Of a DNA stretch of 64,000 nucleotides, positions 52,313 to 60,113 are shown one piece after another. The stretch covers positions 1-64,000 of the forward strand of contig NZ_FOEE01000014.1 in the NCBI RefSeq assembly GCF_900110555.1, written 5' to 3'. This DNA comes from Trujillonella endophytica (GTDB taxonomy: Bacteria; Actinomycetota; Actinomycetes; Mycobacteriales; Geodermatophilaceae). The notes under the pieces are model-generated. The model searched no databases. It was not told the DNA's origin and saw only the letters and a program-made list of their open reading frames with translations. A program made the translations under genes and the position numbers. Position 1 is the first letter of the stretch, and the number at the start of each line of letters is the position of its first letter.

Positions 52313-52960
52313 ATGACCGATCCCTCGCTGCTCCGCAACGCCTCGGGCACCGCGCGCGACCGGGCGCCGGGCGAGCCGATCGAGGAGCTCGAGCTCGAGG
52401 CGGCGATCGGCCGCAACGTCCGCGAGCTCCGCCTCCGGCACGGCTGGTCGATCGCGGACCTCGCCGGCCGGACCGGGATCTCCAAGGCGATGCTCTCCAA
52501 GATCGAGAACGCGCTGACCTCGTGCAGCCTGGGCACCCTCGCCGCGCTGTCCAGGGGACTGGACGTGCCCGTCACCTCGCTGTTCCGCGGCGCGGACGTC
52601 GAGCGGCCGGCCTCCTTCGTCAAGGCCGGGCAGGGCACGCCCATCGTCCGCAACGGCACCCGGGCCGGGCACGAGTACAACCTGCTCGGCGGGCTGCGGG
52701 GCGAGCACAAGCGGCTCGAGTGCCTGCTGGTCACCCTCACCGACGCGAGCGAGGCCTATCCGCTGTTCCAGCACCCGGGCACCGAGTTCATCTACGTGCT
52801 CGAGGGCGCCATGGACTACGGCCACAGCCGCTCGGTGTACCGGCTGGAGGCCGGGGACTCGCTGCAGATCGACGGCGAGGGCGCGCACGGGCCCGTCGAC
52901 CTGGTGCGGCTGCCCATCCGCTTCCTGTCGATCATCGCCTTTCCCGACGACGCCGTCTGA
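52313..52960 (+). CDS. XRE-cupin transcriptional regulator
   Basis: 215 residues from ATG 52313. Residues 31-85 are an XRE helix-turn-helix (LRLRHGWSIADLAGRTGISKAMLSKIEN); residues 110-200 a cupin (FQHPGTEFIYVLEGAMDYGH) that binds a small ligand. TACCCT lies six bases before the ATG and could be a leaderless promoter's -10. Such proteins control amine and amino-acid catabolic operons; it probably regulates the operon upstream together with GlnR. Confidence 0.9.
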   Translation: MTDPSLLRNASGTARDRAPGEPIEELELEAAIGRNVRELRLRHGWSIADLAGRTGISKAMLSKIENALTSCSLGTLAALSRGLDVPVTSLFRGADVERPASFVKAGQGTPIVRNGTRAGHEYNLLGGLRGEHKRLECLLVTLTDASEAYPLFQHPGTEFIYVLEGAMDYGHSRSVYRLEAGDSLQIDGEGAHGPVDLVRLPIRFLSIIAFPDDAV

Positions 52961-53062
52961 CGTGCTCCCGGTCCGCGCCGCCGGCGGACCGACGGGCGAG
53001 GGACGCGCCCGTGCCCGACCCCGCCCCCGTGCCGAGGACCCGCCGACCCGCCAGGCGACCGG

Positions 53063-54688
53063 TCACAGCGGCGCCTGCTCCCGGGCGCCGGTCATGGCGA
53101 AGCCGCGGTACCCGTCGGTGGCGATGCCGTCGGCGACCACGCGGTAGTTGTCGAGGCCGCCGGCGTAGGGGAGGAAGAGGCGGGGTTTGCCGGGGATGTT
53201 CGTGCCCAGGTACCAGGAGCTCGGCGCATGGCGGTGCAGCGTGAGCTGCGTGGTCGCCCGGACCTGGTCGGTCCACCAGTCGCGGGCGGCGGGCTCGGCC
53301 TCGGTCCGGGTCCAGCCGTGCGCGCGCAGGTGCACGAGGTGGCCGCTGATCCAGTCGACGTGGTGCTCGATGGCGATGACCACGGTGACCAGTACCGAGG
53401 GGCTGCCCGGCCCGGTGACGGTGAACAGGTTGGGGAAGCCGGGCACGGTGAGGCCGAGGTACGTCTGCGCGCCAGGGGCCCACTCGTCGGCCAGGCTCTG
53501 GCCGTCGGTGCCGCGGATGTCGATCCGGGTGAGGGCGCCGGTGAGGGCGTCGAAGCCGGTGGCGAGGACGACGGTGTCGAAGGCGTACTCGGCGGCGGTG
53601 GTGCGCAGCCCGGTGGGGGTGAAGGTCTCGATCGTCTCGGCGCGCAGGTCGACCAGCTCCACGTCCGGCCGGTTGAACGTCTCGTAGTAGGCGGTGTCGA
53701 CACAGATCCGCTTGCTGCCGATCGGGTGGCCGGTCGGGACGAGCTTCTCGGCCGTCGCCGGGTCGTGCACGATCGAGCGGATCTTGTCCCGCACGAAGTC
53801 GGCGAGCAGGGCGTTGGCCTCGAGGTCCTTGCTGGTGTCGATGTAGGTGCCGAGGAACTCGTTGCCGCCGAACTGCCAGGCCTTCTCCAGATCGGCCATC
53901 CGCTCCTCGGGGGAGACGTCGAGGATGCGCTTGCCGGTGGTGGGGATGACGTGGCCGGCGCGGGTCGTGAAGGTGGCGGCGCGGCGGTCGGCCCAGTGGG
54001 CCTTCGCCCGGGCGACCTCGTCGGGGGGCAGCGGCCGGTTCTGCGCGGGGACGCTGAAGTTCGCCGTCCGCTGGAACACGGTGACGTGCTCGGCCTGCTC
54101 CGCGATCTCGGGGACGGCCTGGATGCCGGTGGAGCCGGTGCCGATGACCGCGACCCGCTTGCCGGTGAGGTCGACGCCGTCGGCGGGCCACCGGGAGGTG
54201 TGGAGCGCCTGCCCGGCGAAGTCCTCGATCCCGGCGAAGGGCGGGGTCTGAGCGGCCGACAGGGCTCCGGCGGCCGAGATCAGGAAGCGGCAGGTGACCG
54301 TCGTGCCGGTGTCGGTGACCACCCGCCAGCCGGTGAGCTCCTCGTCCCAGGCCGCGGCGGTGACGCGGGTGTCGAACGTGATGTGCGGGAGGACGTCGAG
54401 GCGCTCGGCGACGAACCGGGCGTAGCGCTGGATCTCCGGCTGCGTCGCGAACCGCTCGCTCCAGGTCCAGTCCCGGTCCAGCTCCTCCGAGAAGGAGTAC
54501 TGGTAGGCCAGGCTCGGGACGTCGCAGCGGGCGCCGGGGTAGCGGTTCCAGAACCACACCCCGCCGACGTCGCTGCCGGCCTCGAACGCCCGCACGCCGA
54601 AGCCGGCCTCGCGCAGCTTGTGGACGGCGTAGATGCCGCCGAAGCCGGCACCGATCACGAGGCAGTCGACGTCGGGGGTGGGGGTCAT
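53063..54688 (-). CDS. Baeyer-Villiger flavin monooxygenase
   Basis: 541 residues from ATG 54688. FAD motif GAGFGG near 13, NADPH motif GTGSTG near 181, and between them the Baeyer-Villiger fingerprint F-x-G-x3-H-x3-W-P (FAGQALHTSRWP) near 156. Inserts oxygen beside a ketone to give an ester or lactone using NADPH. Its start overlaps the upstream esterase stop (ATGA). The pair converts a ketone to an ester and then to acid plus alcohol. Confidence 0.94.
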   Translation of the reverse strand: MTPTPDVDCLVIGAGFGGIYAVHKLREAGFGVRAFEAGSDVGGVWFWNRYPGARCDVPSLAYQYSFSEELDRDWTWSERFATQPEIQRYARFVAERLDVLPHITFDTRVTAAAWDEELTGWRVVTDTGTTVTCRFLISAAGALSAAQTPPFAGIEDFAGQALHTSRWPADGVDLTGKRVAVIGTGSTGIQAVPEIAEQAEHVTVFQRTANFSVPAQNRPLPPDEVARAKAHWADRRAATFTTRAGHVIPTTGKRILDVSPEERMADLEKAWQFGGNEFLGTYIDTSKDLEANALLADFVRDKIRSIVHDPATAEKLVPTGHPIGSKRICVDTAYYETFNRPDVELVDLRAETIETFTPTGLRTTAAEYAFDTVVLATGFDALTGALTRIDIRGTDGQSLADEWAPGAQTYLGLTVPGFPNLFTVTGPGSPSVLVTVVIAIEHHVDWISGHLVHLRAHGWTRTEAEPAARDWWTDQVRATTQLTLHRHAPSSWYLGTNIPGKPRLFLPYAGGLDNYRVVADGIATDGYRGFAMTGAREQAPL

Positions 54689-55635
54689 CGTGGGTCTCCG
54701 GTCGGGGTGGGGGAGGCGAGGCCGCGGCGCAGGGCGTCGACGAGCTCGGCGCGCATCCGGCGGGACACCCCGGCCTGCGGAAGGGCGCCGGCCGAGCCGT
54801 GGAAGGTGCCGGGGAAGGCGTGCAGCTCCACCGGGACCCCGGCGGTCATGAGCCGGGCGGCGTAGGCGATGCCCTCGTCGCGCAGCGGGTCGAACTCGGC
54901 GACGGCGAGGTAGGCCGGGGGGAGCCCGGCCAGGTCGCCGGCTCGCGCCGGCGAGGCGTAGGGGGAGGGCGCCGAGTCGCCGAGGTAGTGCGACCAGGCC
55001 TGCTGCGCGTTGGCGAGGTTCCACAGCGGGGTGTCGGTGAAGGCCAGCATCGACGCCGTGTCCAGGCGGTCGTCGAGGACCGGGATGTCCAGCAGCTGGA
55101 AGGCCACGGCCGGCCCGCCCCGGTCCCGGGCGGCGAGCGCGAGCGCCGCCGCGAGCCCGGCACCGGCGCTGACCCCGCCGACGGCGATCCGCGCCGGGTC
55201 GACGCCCAGCTCGGCGGCGTGCTCGGCCAGCCAGCACAGCCCGGTCCAGCAGTCGTCGAACGCGGCCGGGAACCGGTGCTCGGGCGCCAGCCGGTAGTCC
55301 ACCGACACCACCACCGCGCCGACCTCGGCGCACAGCCCCGCGGGGGAGGCGAGGTCGGTCTCGGCGCTGTGCATGACGTAGCCGCCCCCGTGGGCGTACA
55401 GCAGCGCCGGCAGGGGACCGGGCATGTCGGGGCGGAACACCACCACCGGCACCTCGACGCCGCCGACGCCGGGCACCGTCCGGCGCGCCACCGTGACGCC
55501 CGGAGGAGGCGTGAAGGGCGGCCGCCCGGCCTGCATCGCGGTCAGCGTCGCCCGGGCGGCAGTCGCGTCGGTGACGTCGAGGTCGGGGAGCAGCGGCACG
55601 AACGGCGCCAGCTCGGGGTCGAAGCGTCGGGCCAT
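54685..55635 (-). CDS. HSL-type alpha/beta hydrolase (esterase)
   Basis: 316 residues from ATG 55635 after AGGAGGAG. HSL family: oxyanion HGGGY near 85, nucleophile Ser in GGVSAGAGLA near 158, Asp in EFDPLRDEG near 249, His in FHGSA near 279. Esterase for short or medium acyl groups, most likely cleaving the ester or lactone made by the Baeyer-Villiger monooxygenase. First gene of the two-gene operon, with a dyad overlapping its promoter region. Confidence 0.92.
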   Translation of the reverse strand: MARRFDPELAPFVPLLPDLDVTDATAARATLTAMQAGRPPFTPPPGVTVARRTVPGVGGVEVPVVVFRPDMPGPLPALLYAHGGGYVMHSAETDLASPAGLCAEVGAVVVSVDYRLAPEHRFPAAFDDCWTGLCWLAEHAAELGVDPARIAVGGVSAGAGLAAALALAARDRGGPAVAFQLLDIPVLDDRLDTASMLAFTDTPLWNLANAQQAWSHYLGDSAPSPYASPARAGDLAGLPPAYLAVAEFDPLRDEGIAYAARLMTAGVPVELHAFPGTFHGSAGALPQAGVSRRMRAELVDALRRGLASPTPTGDPR

Positions 55636-55696
55636 GCGGCTCCTCCTCGGTGAGGGGTCCGGTCGGATCGGCGGACGCCATCCCGCCACCATCAGT

Positions 55697-55715
55697 GCAA
55701 ACATAGTTAGTTTGC
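55697..55715. promoter_or_regulatory. dyad upstream of esterase-BVMO operon
   Basis: gcaaac-N7-gtttgc, A+T-rich core atagtta, 62 bases before the esterase start. On the minus strand TATGTT, a possible -10, falls inside it. Not the same motif as the CTGAGY-N3-GTTCAG sites. Confidence 0.5.
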
Positions 55716-55742
55716 GGCCGGCTCCGCCCGCGCGCGCTCCGG

Positions 55743-57266
55743 TCAGCCGGAGGTCGGCGCCGGTGCGCTGCGCAGGTCCATCCCGCGGACGGTGAGGCAG
55801 GCGCCGTCGGCCAGCCGCCACCGCCACCCGTGCACGCCGCAGGTCAGGACGCCGTCCTCGACCGACCCCACCTCGGTCAGGTCGGCCTGCTGGTGCGGGC
55901 ACAGCCGCTGGACGGTCCAGCCGTCGATCGTCACGTCGTCCCCGCCGGAGTGCCGGTGGGTCAGCCAGGACTCCAGCCGGCCGAGCCGGACCGGGTCGAG
56001 GCTGCCGAGGAACAGGAAGACCAGCTCGTTCTCGCGGCCGATGCGGCGGGCGGTGAAGCGCCCGGACAGGAAGAGGCTGTGCACCCAGTCGGTCTCCCGG
56101 ACGGCGACGAGGTGCTCGAGCAGCGCGCGGTCCACCCTCAGCTCGTAGCGGACCTTCTCGCCGTCGTAGGCGCGCACCGAGCGGCCGCGGAAGTCCAGCA
56201 GCACGTCGACGTCGCCGCGGCCGGCGTCGGCGCCGGTCAGCCGCACGGCCGTGCCCACCCCGTCGGCGACGGCGGGGAAGCTCGTCAGCAAGGGCTCCCA
56301 CCACGCCCGCAGCTCGGCGAGGACGTCGAGGTCGCGGGCGGGCGGGGCATCCCACGGGGCGCGGTCCGTTCCCCGCAGGAGCGCCGCCTTGTCCGCGTAC
56401 ACGGCCTCGCCGGCCGGGAGCGCGTGGGTCACCGGCATGCCGGCCTCGCGCGGGTCCGCCGTCGACCCGGGCAGGAGCAGCCGGACGTTGTCGTAGCCCC
56501 GCTCGGCCATCCAGTCGCGGAACTCGGTCGGGTCGAGGTGGGTGCTCCCGCCGTCCTCACCGAGCCGGTTGAGGTGCGCGAGGCCGTCGTCCCGGAAGGC
56601 CGGCGGGCCCCCGATGGGGACGACGTAGGCCGCGCCCACCTCGCTGACGTACCGGCGGGCGGTGCGGAACGCGTGGGCGCGCAGGTCGTCCGCGATGGCG
56701 CGTCTCGCCTGCTCGGGCAGGTCGTACGCCATCGGCGACCAGCCCGCCGGGGTCGCCTGCAGCAGGTGGACGTCGACCGGCCCGAGGGCGGTGAACAGCC
56801 GCAGGTCCCGCGGCTGCGCCTCGCCCTGGACGAGCACGGTGGCCGTGCCGTCGGAGAGCCACACGACCGCCTGGCCCGACGGGCCGTCGGTGGGGCGGGT
56901 CTGAGCGTCGATTCCGACGCGGAGGCCGCCGAGGTCGGTGACCACGCCGGCGCGGGTCTCGACGAACCGGGTGAACCCGGCGCCGGCCAGCCGGTCGCGG
57001 AGCTCGGTCGTGGGGAGGTCGGGCAGGAGGACGGAGACGTCGCGGCGCACGTGCCGGCGCAGCAGCTCCAGGTCCAGGTGATCGGGGGCGACGGAGGTGA
57101 CGACGAGGTGGTCGGTGTCGGCCAGCCGCGCCCAGTCCAGGCCGGCATTGTCGGGGAACGGCGTCCAGGCGCCCAGGTACGCCGGCGTCGTCCACGGGTC
57201 GACGAGCACGCTGCCCGCGGCGGTGTCGATGCGCAGGCCGGCGTGGCCGAGCCCGGTGATCCGCAT
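55743..57266 (-). CDS. metallo-beta-lactamase-like protein with C-terminal Rieske domain
   Basis: 507 residues from ATG 57266 after AGGAGGAG. Residues 1-300 have the start of an MBL fold (LGHAGLRIDTAAGSVLVDPW), but the expected HxHxDH reads SVAPDHLD, so the first two metal His are lost. Residues about 455-500 are a Rieske [2Fe-2S] site: CPH near 461 and CGVH near 482. CMP-sialate hydroxylase has Rieske then MBL; here the order is reversed. Probably an oxygenase-like or redox protein of unknown substrate. It lies beside the TetR gene, with a regulon operator between them. Confidence 0.82.
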   Translation of the reverse strand: MRITGLGHAGLRIDTAAGSVLVDPWTTPAYLGAWTPFPDNAGLDWARLADTDHLVVTSVAPDHLDLELLRRHVRRDVSVLLPDLPTTELRDRLAGAGFTRFVETRAGVVTDLGGLRVGIDAQTRPTDGPSGQAVVWLSDGTATVLVQGEAQPRDLRLFTALGPVDVHLLQATPAGWSPMAYDLPEQARRAIADDLRAHAFRTARRYVSEVGAAYVVPIGGPPAFRDDGLAHLNRLGEDGGSTHLDPTEFRDWMAERGYDNVRLLLPGSTADPREAGMPVTHALPAGEAVYADKAALLRGTDRAPWDAPPARDLDVLAELRAWWEPLLTSFPAVADGVGTAVRLTGADAGRGDVDVLLDFRGRSVRAYDGEKVRYELRVDRALLEHLVAVRETDWVHSLFLSGRFTARRIGRENELVFLFLGSLDPVRLGRLESWLTHRHSGGDDVTIDGWTVQRLCPHQQADLTEVGSVEDGVLTCGVHGWRWRLADGACLTVRGMDLRSAPAPTSG

Positions 57267-57306
57267 GGGTGCTGCTCCTCCTGGCGGGGTCGTCGGGCGG
57301 CGCGGT

Positions 57307-57323
57307 GCTGAGTGTCGTTCAGG
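57307..57323. promoter_or_regulatory. TetR regulon operator, autoregulatory copy
   Basis: gctgagtgtcgttcagg matches the CTGAGY-N3-GTTCAG core. It lies between the divergent MBL-Rieske (start 57266) and TetR (start 57399) genes. Confidence 0.6.
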
Positions 57324-57398
57324 AGTCTGACACCGGCACGGGAACCGGCCGGCGACGCGGGGCCGGCCCGCCACCTACCCTGGGCTGCCCCACAGCCG

Positions 57399-58070
57399 AT
57401 GCCCAGGACGGTCCGCGTGCCCACAGTCCGCAACGACGGGACGCCCGCCGTCCCGCCCCCGGCGTACGCCGGGGACGCACCCCCGGTCGTCGACGGCACC
57501 GCGCGGACCATCCTCTCGGTCGCGCGGGCCGCCTTCGCCGAGCGCGGTTTCCACCGGGCGAGCGTGGCGCGCATCGCGGAGGAGGCCGGCGTCAGCGTCG
57601 GCCTCCTCTACTACCACTTCGCCAACAAGGAGGGCCTGTACCGGGCCGTCTGGACCGACTACCAGCAGCGGCAGTGGGCGGACACCCGGCAGGCGATCGA
57701 GGCCGCGCGGCAGTCGGGGGAGGACGACGGGGGCGCGCTGTTCCTGGTCGGTACCCGCGCCTACCTCTCGCACTGCTGGCAGGCGCGCGACATCGTGCAC
57801 ATGGCCCTCAACGGCGACCTGCCGCCGGGGTTCTCGGCCGAGGACCGGGCATTGAGCCGGTCGTGGCTGCGCGTGCACGCCGAGCTGCTGGAGCTCCCGG
57901 AGGGCACCGCGACACAGGTGCTGGTGGAGATGGCGTCGGCGGCGATGGGCGGGGCCTGCCGGGCGGTGGCCGCCTGCGCGACCGAGGCCGAGGCCGCCGT
58001 CGTCGTCGATGCCGCGCTGGCCGTGCTGCGGCGGATGCTGCCGGGGATCGCAGAGAACCCGACCGCCTGA
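57399..58070 (+). CDS. TetR-family regulator
   Basis: 223 residues from ATG 57399, with TACCCT 18 bases upstream as a possible -10. Helix-turn-helix IAEEAGVSVGLLYYHFANKEG near 58-78; the C-terminal ligand domain is larger than in the 15369 regulator. One operator dyad lies upstream and another downstream of it, at the promoter of the VOC/molybdenum hydroxylase operon. It likely represses itself, the MBL-Rieske gene, that operon, and the amidohydrolase operon at 42800 (inference from shared sites). Confidence 0.9.
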   Translation: MPRTVRVPTVRNDGTPAVPPPAYAGDAPPVVDGTARTILSVARAAFAERGFHRASVARIAEEAGVSVGLLYYHFANKEGLYRAVWTDYQQRQWADTRQAIEAARQSGEDDGGALFLVGTRAYLSHCWQARDIVHMALNGDLPPGFSAEDRALSRSWLRVHAELLELPEGTATQVLVEMASAAMGGACRAVAACATEAEAAVVVDAALAVLRRMLPGIAENPTA

Positions 58071-58082
58071 GCCGCGAGTGTG

Positions 58083-58111
58083 TTGAGCGTCTCTCCTCGC
58101 AATGATAGCCT
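58083..58111 (+). promoter_or_regulatory. promoter of VOC/Mo hydroxylase operon
   Basis: TTGAGC (58083-58088), 17-base spacer, TAGCCT (58106-58111). The operator at 58114-58130 begins two bases after the -10, over the transcript start. Confidence 0.6.
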
Positions 58112-58113
58112 CG

Positions 58114-58130
58114 ACTGAGCGCGGTTCAGT
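58114..58130. promoter_or_regulatory. TetR regulon operator, operon copy
   Basis: ACTGAGC-GCG-GTTCAGT, a 17-base dyad over the predicted start of transcription. Same 14 outer bases as the reverse complement of the site at 42729-42745. Confidence 0.75.
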
Positions 58131-58175
58131 GCGAGTGGGGTCGACCCTCGGTCGACGTGTGAGACGGGAAGTGCG

Positions 58176-58613
58176 ATGGCGAAGCTGCGGCATGTTGCGA
58201 TCCGGTGCGACGACCTCGACTGGGGCGCGAAGTTCTACTCGGAGCTGTTCGAGATGGACTTCGTCAGCCGCGTCGGCCCTCCCGGCGACGACAGCCAGGG
58301 CGCGGTGTACCTCAGCGACGGCATCGTCAACGTGGCCCTGATCAAGGTGCACGCCGACTACCCCAACGCCAAGCCGGAGGGCATCAACCACATCGGCTTC
58401 GTCGTCGACGACGTCGACGCCGCGGTCGCCCGGGCGGAGTCCCTGGGCGCGGTGAGCATGACCGGCAACATGTCCCGCGAGGAAGCGGCGGCCGCCGGCG
58501 CCACGTGGGAGGTCAAGATGAAGACCCCCGACGGCACGGTCGCCTTCGACATCTCCGACCACCACTGGCCGGGCACCGCCGAGCCCGCGCAGGCCCAGGC
58601 CGCGACCGCCTGA
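58176..58613 (+). CDS. VOC-family protein
   Basis: 145 residues from ATG 58176. Glyoxalase/dioxygenase-superfamily fold: LRHVAIRCDDLDWGAKFYSEL with the first metal His, and NHIGFVVDDVDAAVARAESLG with the second; C-terminal GTVAFDISDHHW. The metal pattern is compatible with a lyase or dioxygenase. First gene of the Mo hydroxylase operon, separated from it by a hairpin. Could open or rearrange the hydroxylated product. Confidence 0.85.
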   Translation: MAKLRHVAIRCDDLDWGAKFYSELFEMDFVSRVGPPGDDSQGAVYLSDGIVNVALIKVHADYPNAKPEGINHIGFVVDDVDAAVARAESLGAVSMTGNMSREEAAAAGATWEVKMKTPDGTVAFDISDHHWPGTAEPAQAQAATA

Positions 58614-58641
58614 GCCGGTCCACGTTCCACCGCCTTCCACC

Positions 58642-58668
58642 ACGGCCCCGTGTTCCGCACGGGGCCGT
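58642..58668 (+). terminator. hairpin between VOC and CoxM genes, possible attenuator
   Basis: An 11-bp perfect stem (58642-58652 with 58658-58668) and five-base loop lies 28 bases past the VOC stop and 37 bases before the next start. It may lower expression of the downstream subunits or stabilise the first message. Confidence 0.6.
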
Positions 58669-58704
58669 AGTGCGTTCGCGGACCCCTCACGAACTGGAGA
58701 GCCA

Positions 58705-59571
58705 GTGAAGCCTGCTCCGTTCACCTACGAGGCGCCGACGACGCTCGGTGAGGCCGTCGACGTCCTCGGCCGCTACGGCGACGAGGCCAAGGTCCTCGCC
58801 GGGGGCCAGAGCCTCGTCCCCGTCCTCGCGTTGAGGCTGGCCCGCTTCGAGGCGCTGGTGGACCTGAACCGGGTCGACGAGCTCGCCTACGTGCGGGAGG
58901 ACGACGGCGCCGTCGTCGTCGGCGCGATGACCCGGCAGGCCACGGTCGAGGCCGATCCCCTGGTCCGCCGGGCGGTGCCGGTGCTCGCCGAGGCGACCCG
59001 GTTGATCGGGCACTTCCAGATCCGCAACCGCGGCACGCTCGGCGGCTCGATCGCGCACGGCGACCCGGCCGCGGAGTACCCCGCCGTGGTCACCGCCCTG
59101 GACGCGACGGTGACGGTCGCCGGGCCCTCGGGCACGCGGCAGTTGGCCGCCGCGGACCTCTACGACGGGCCGATGACGACGACGCTCGCCGACGACGAGA
59201 TCCTCGCCGCGGTCTCCTTCCCGGTCTGGGGCCCGCGCAGTGGCTTCGCCGTGCGCGAGATGGCCCGCCGCGAGGGCGACTTCGCCACCGCCGGCACCGT
59301 CGTCGGCGTGACCGTCGCCGACGGGCGGATCACCCGTGCGGCGATCTCCCTGTTCGGCATGGGACCCGTGCCGCTGCGTGCCCGCGACGCCGAGTCCCAC
59401 CTCGTCGGGGCCGCTACCGCCGGCCTCGACCTGACCGCCGTCGGCGCGGCGGCCGTCGCCGGCGTCGACCCCCCGTCCGACGTCCACGCGTCCGGCCGCT
59501 ACCGCACCCGCGTGGCGTCCCGGCTCGTGGCCCGCGCCCTCGAATCAGCTCTGCAGGAGGCGACAGCGTGA
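58705..59571 (+). CDS. FAD-binding medium subunit of molybdenum hydroxylase (cassette 2)
   Basis: 288 residues from GTG 58705, GGAGAG upstream. CoxM type: FAD motifs AGGQSLVPVLALR at 32-44 and TLGGSIAHGDPAAEY near 111-125. Electron output of the complex. Followed by the Fe-S subunit with a GTGA overlap. Clearly homologous to the cassette 1 FAD subunit but not a recent copy. Confidence 0.93.
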   Translation: MKPAPFTYEAPTTLGEAVDVLGRYGDEAKVLAGGQSLVPVLALRLARFEALVDLNRVDELAYVREDDGAVVVGAMTRQATVEADPLVRRAVPVLAEATRLIGHFQIRNRGTLGGSIAHGDPAAEYPAVVTALDATVTVAGPSGTRQLAAADLYDGPMTTTLADDEILAAVSFPVWGPRSGFAVREMARREGDFATAGTVVGVTVADGRITRAAISLFGMGPVPLRARDAESHLVGAATAGLDLTAVGAAAVAGVDPPSDVHASGRYRTRVASRLVARALESALQEATA

Positions 59572-60113
59572 GCGATCCGCACCCCATCACGATCACGGTC
59601 AACGGCCAGGCCCGGTCGGCGATCGTCGAGCCGCGCAAGACCCTCGCCGACGTCCTCCGCGAAGACCTGCGGCTCACCGGCACCCACCTGGCCTGCGAGC
59701 ACGGCGTCTGCGGCGCCTGCACCGTCCTGCTCGACGGCAGCGCCGTCCGCTCCTGCCTCGTCTTCGGGGTGCAGGCCGACGGCGCCGAGGTGACGACCGT
59801 CGAGGGGCTGGCGCCGGCACCCGGCGAGCTCAGCGACGTGCAGGCCGCCTTCCGCGACTGCCACGGCCTGCAGTGCGGCTTCTGCACCCCCGGCTTCGTC
59901 GTCTCCATCCACGCCTTCCTCGACGCGAACCCCGCGCCGACCGATGAGGAGATCCGCTCGGGGCTGTCGGGCAACCTGTGCCGCTGCACCGGGTACGCGG
60001 GCATCGTCAACGCCGTCCGCCAGGTGGTCCGGGAACGGGCCGGCGGGCCGCCGACCGAGGGCGTGCCGACGGTCGCCGGGCACGCCGTCACCACGCTGCC
60101 GAGCGCCCCGTGA
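59568..60113 (+). CDS. 2Fe-2S small subunit of molybdenum hydroxylase (cassette 2)
   Basis: 181 residues from GTG 59568. First cluster C43, C48, C51, C63 (ACEHGVCGACTVLLDG); second cluster CGFCTPG near 104 and CRCTGY near 139. CoxS-like length with a short extra tail. Stop overlaps the large subunit GTG, so all three subunits are co-translated. Confidence 0.93.
   Translation: MSDPHPITITVNGQARSAIVEPRKTLADVLREDLRLTGTHLACEHGVCGACTVLLDGSAVRSCLVFGVQADGAEVTTVEGLAPAPGELSDVQAAFRDCHGLQCGFCTPGFVVSIHAFLDANPAPTDEEIRSGLSGNLCRCTGYAGIVNAVRQVVRERAGGPPTEGVPTVAGHAVTTLPSAP

Noticed and set aside
58642-58668. Hairpin between VOC and CoxM as a full operon end
   Set aside because: The genes on both sides are in one direction with a typical ribosome site after it and no promoter is seen, so partial attenuation is more likely.
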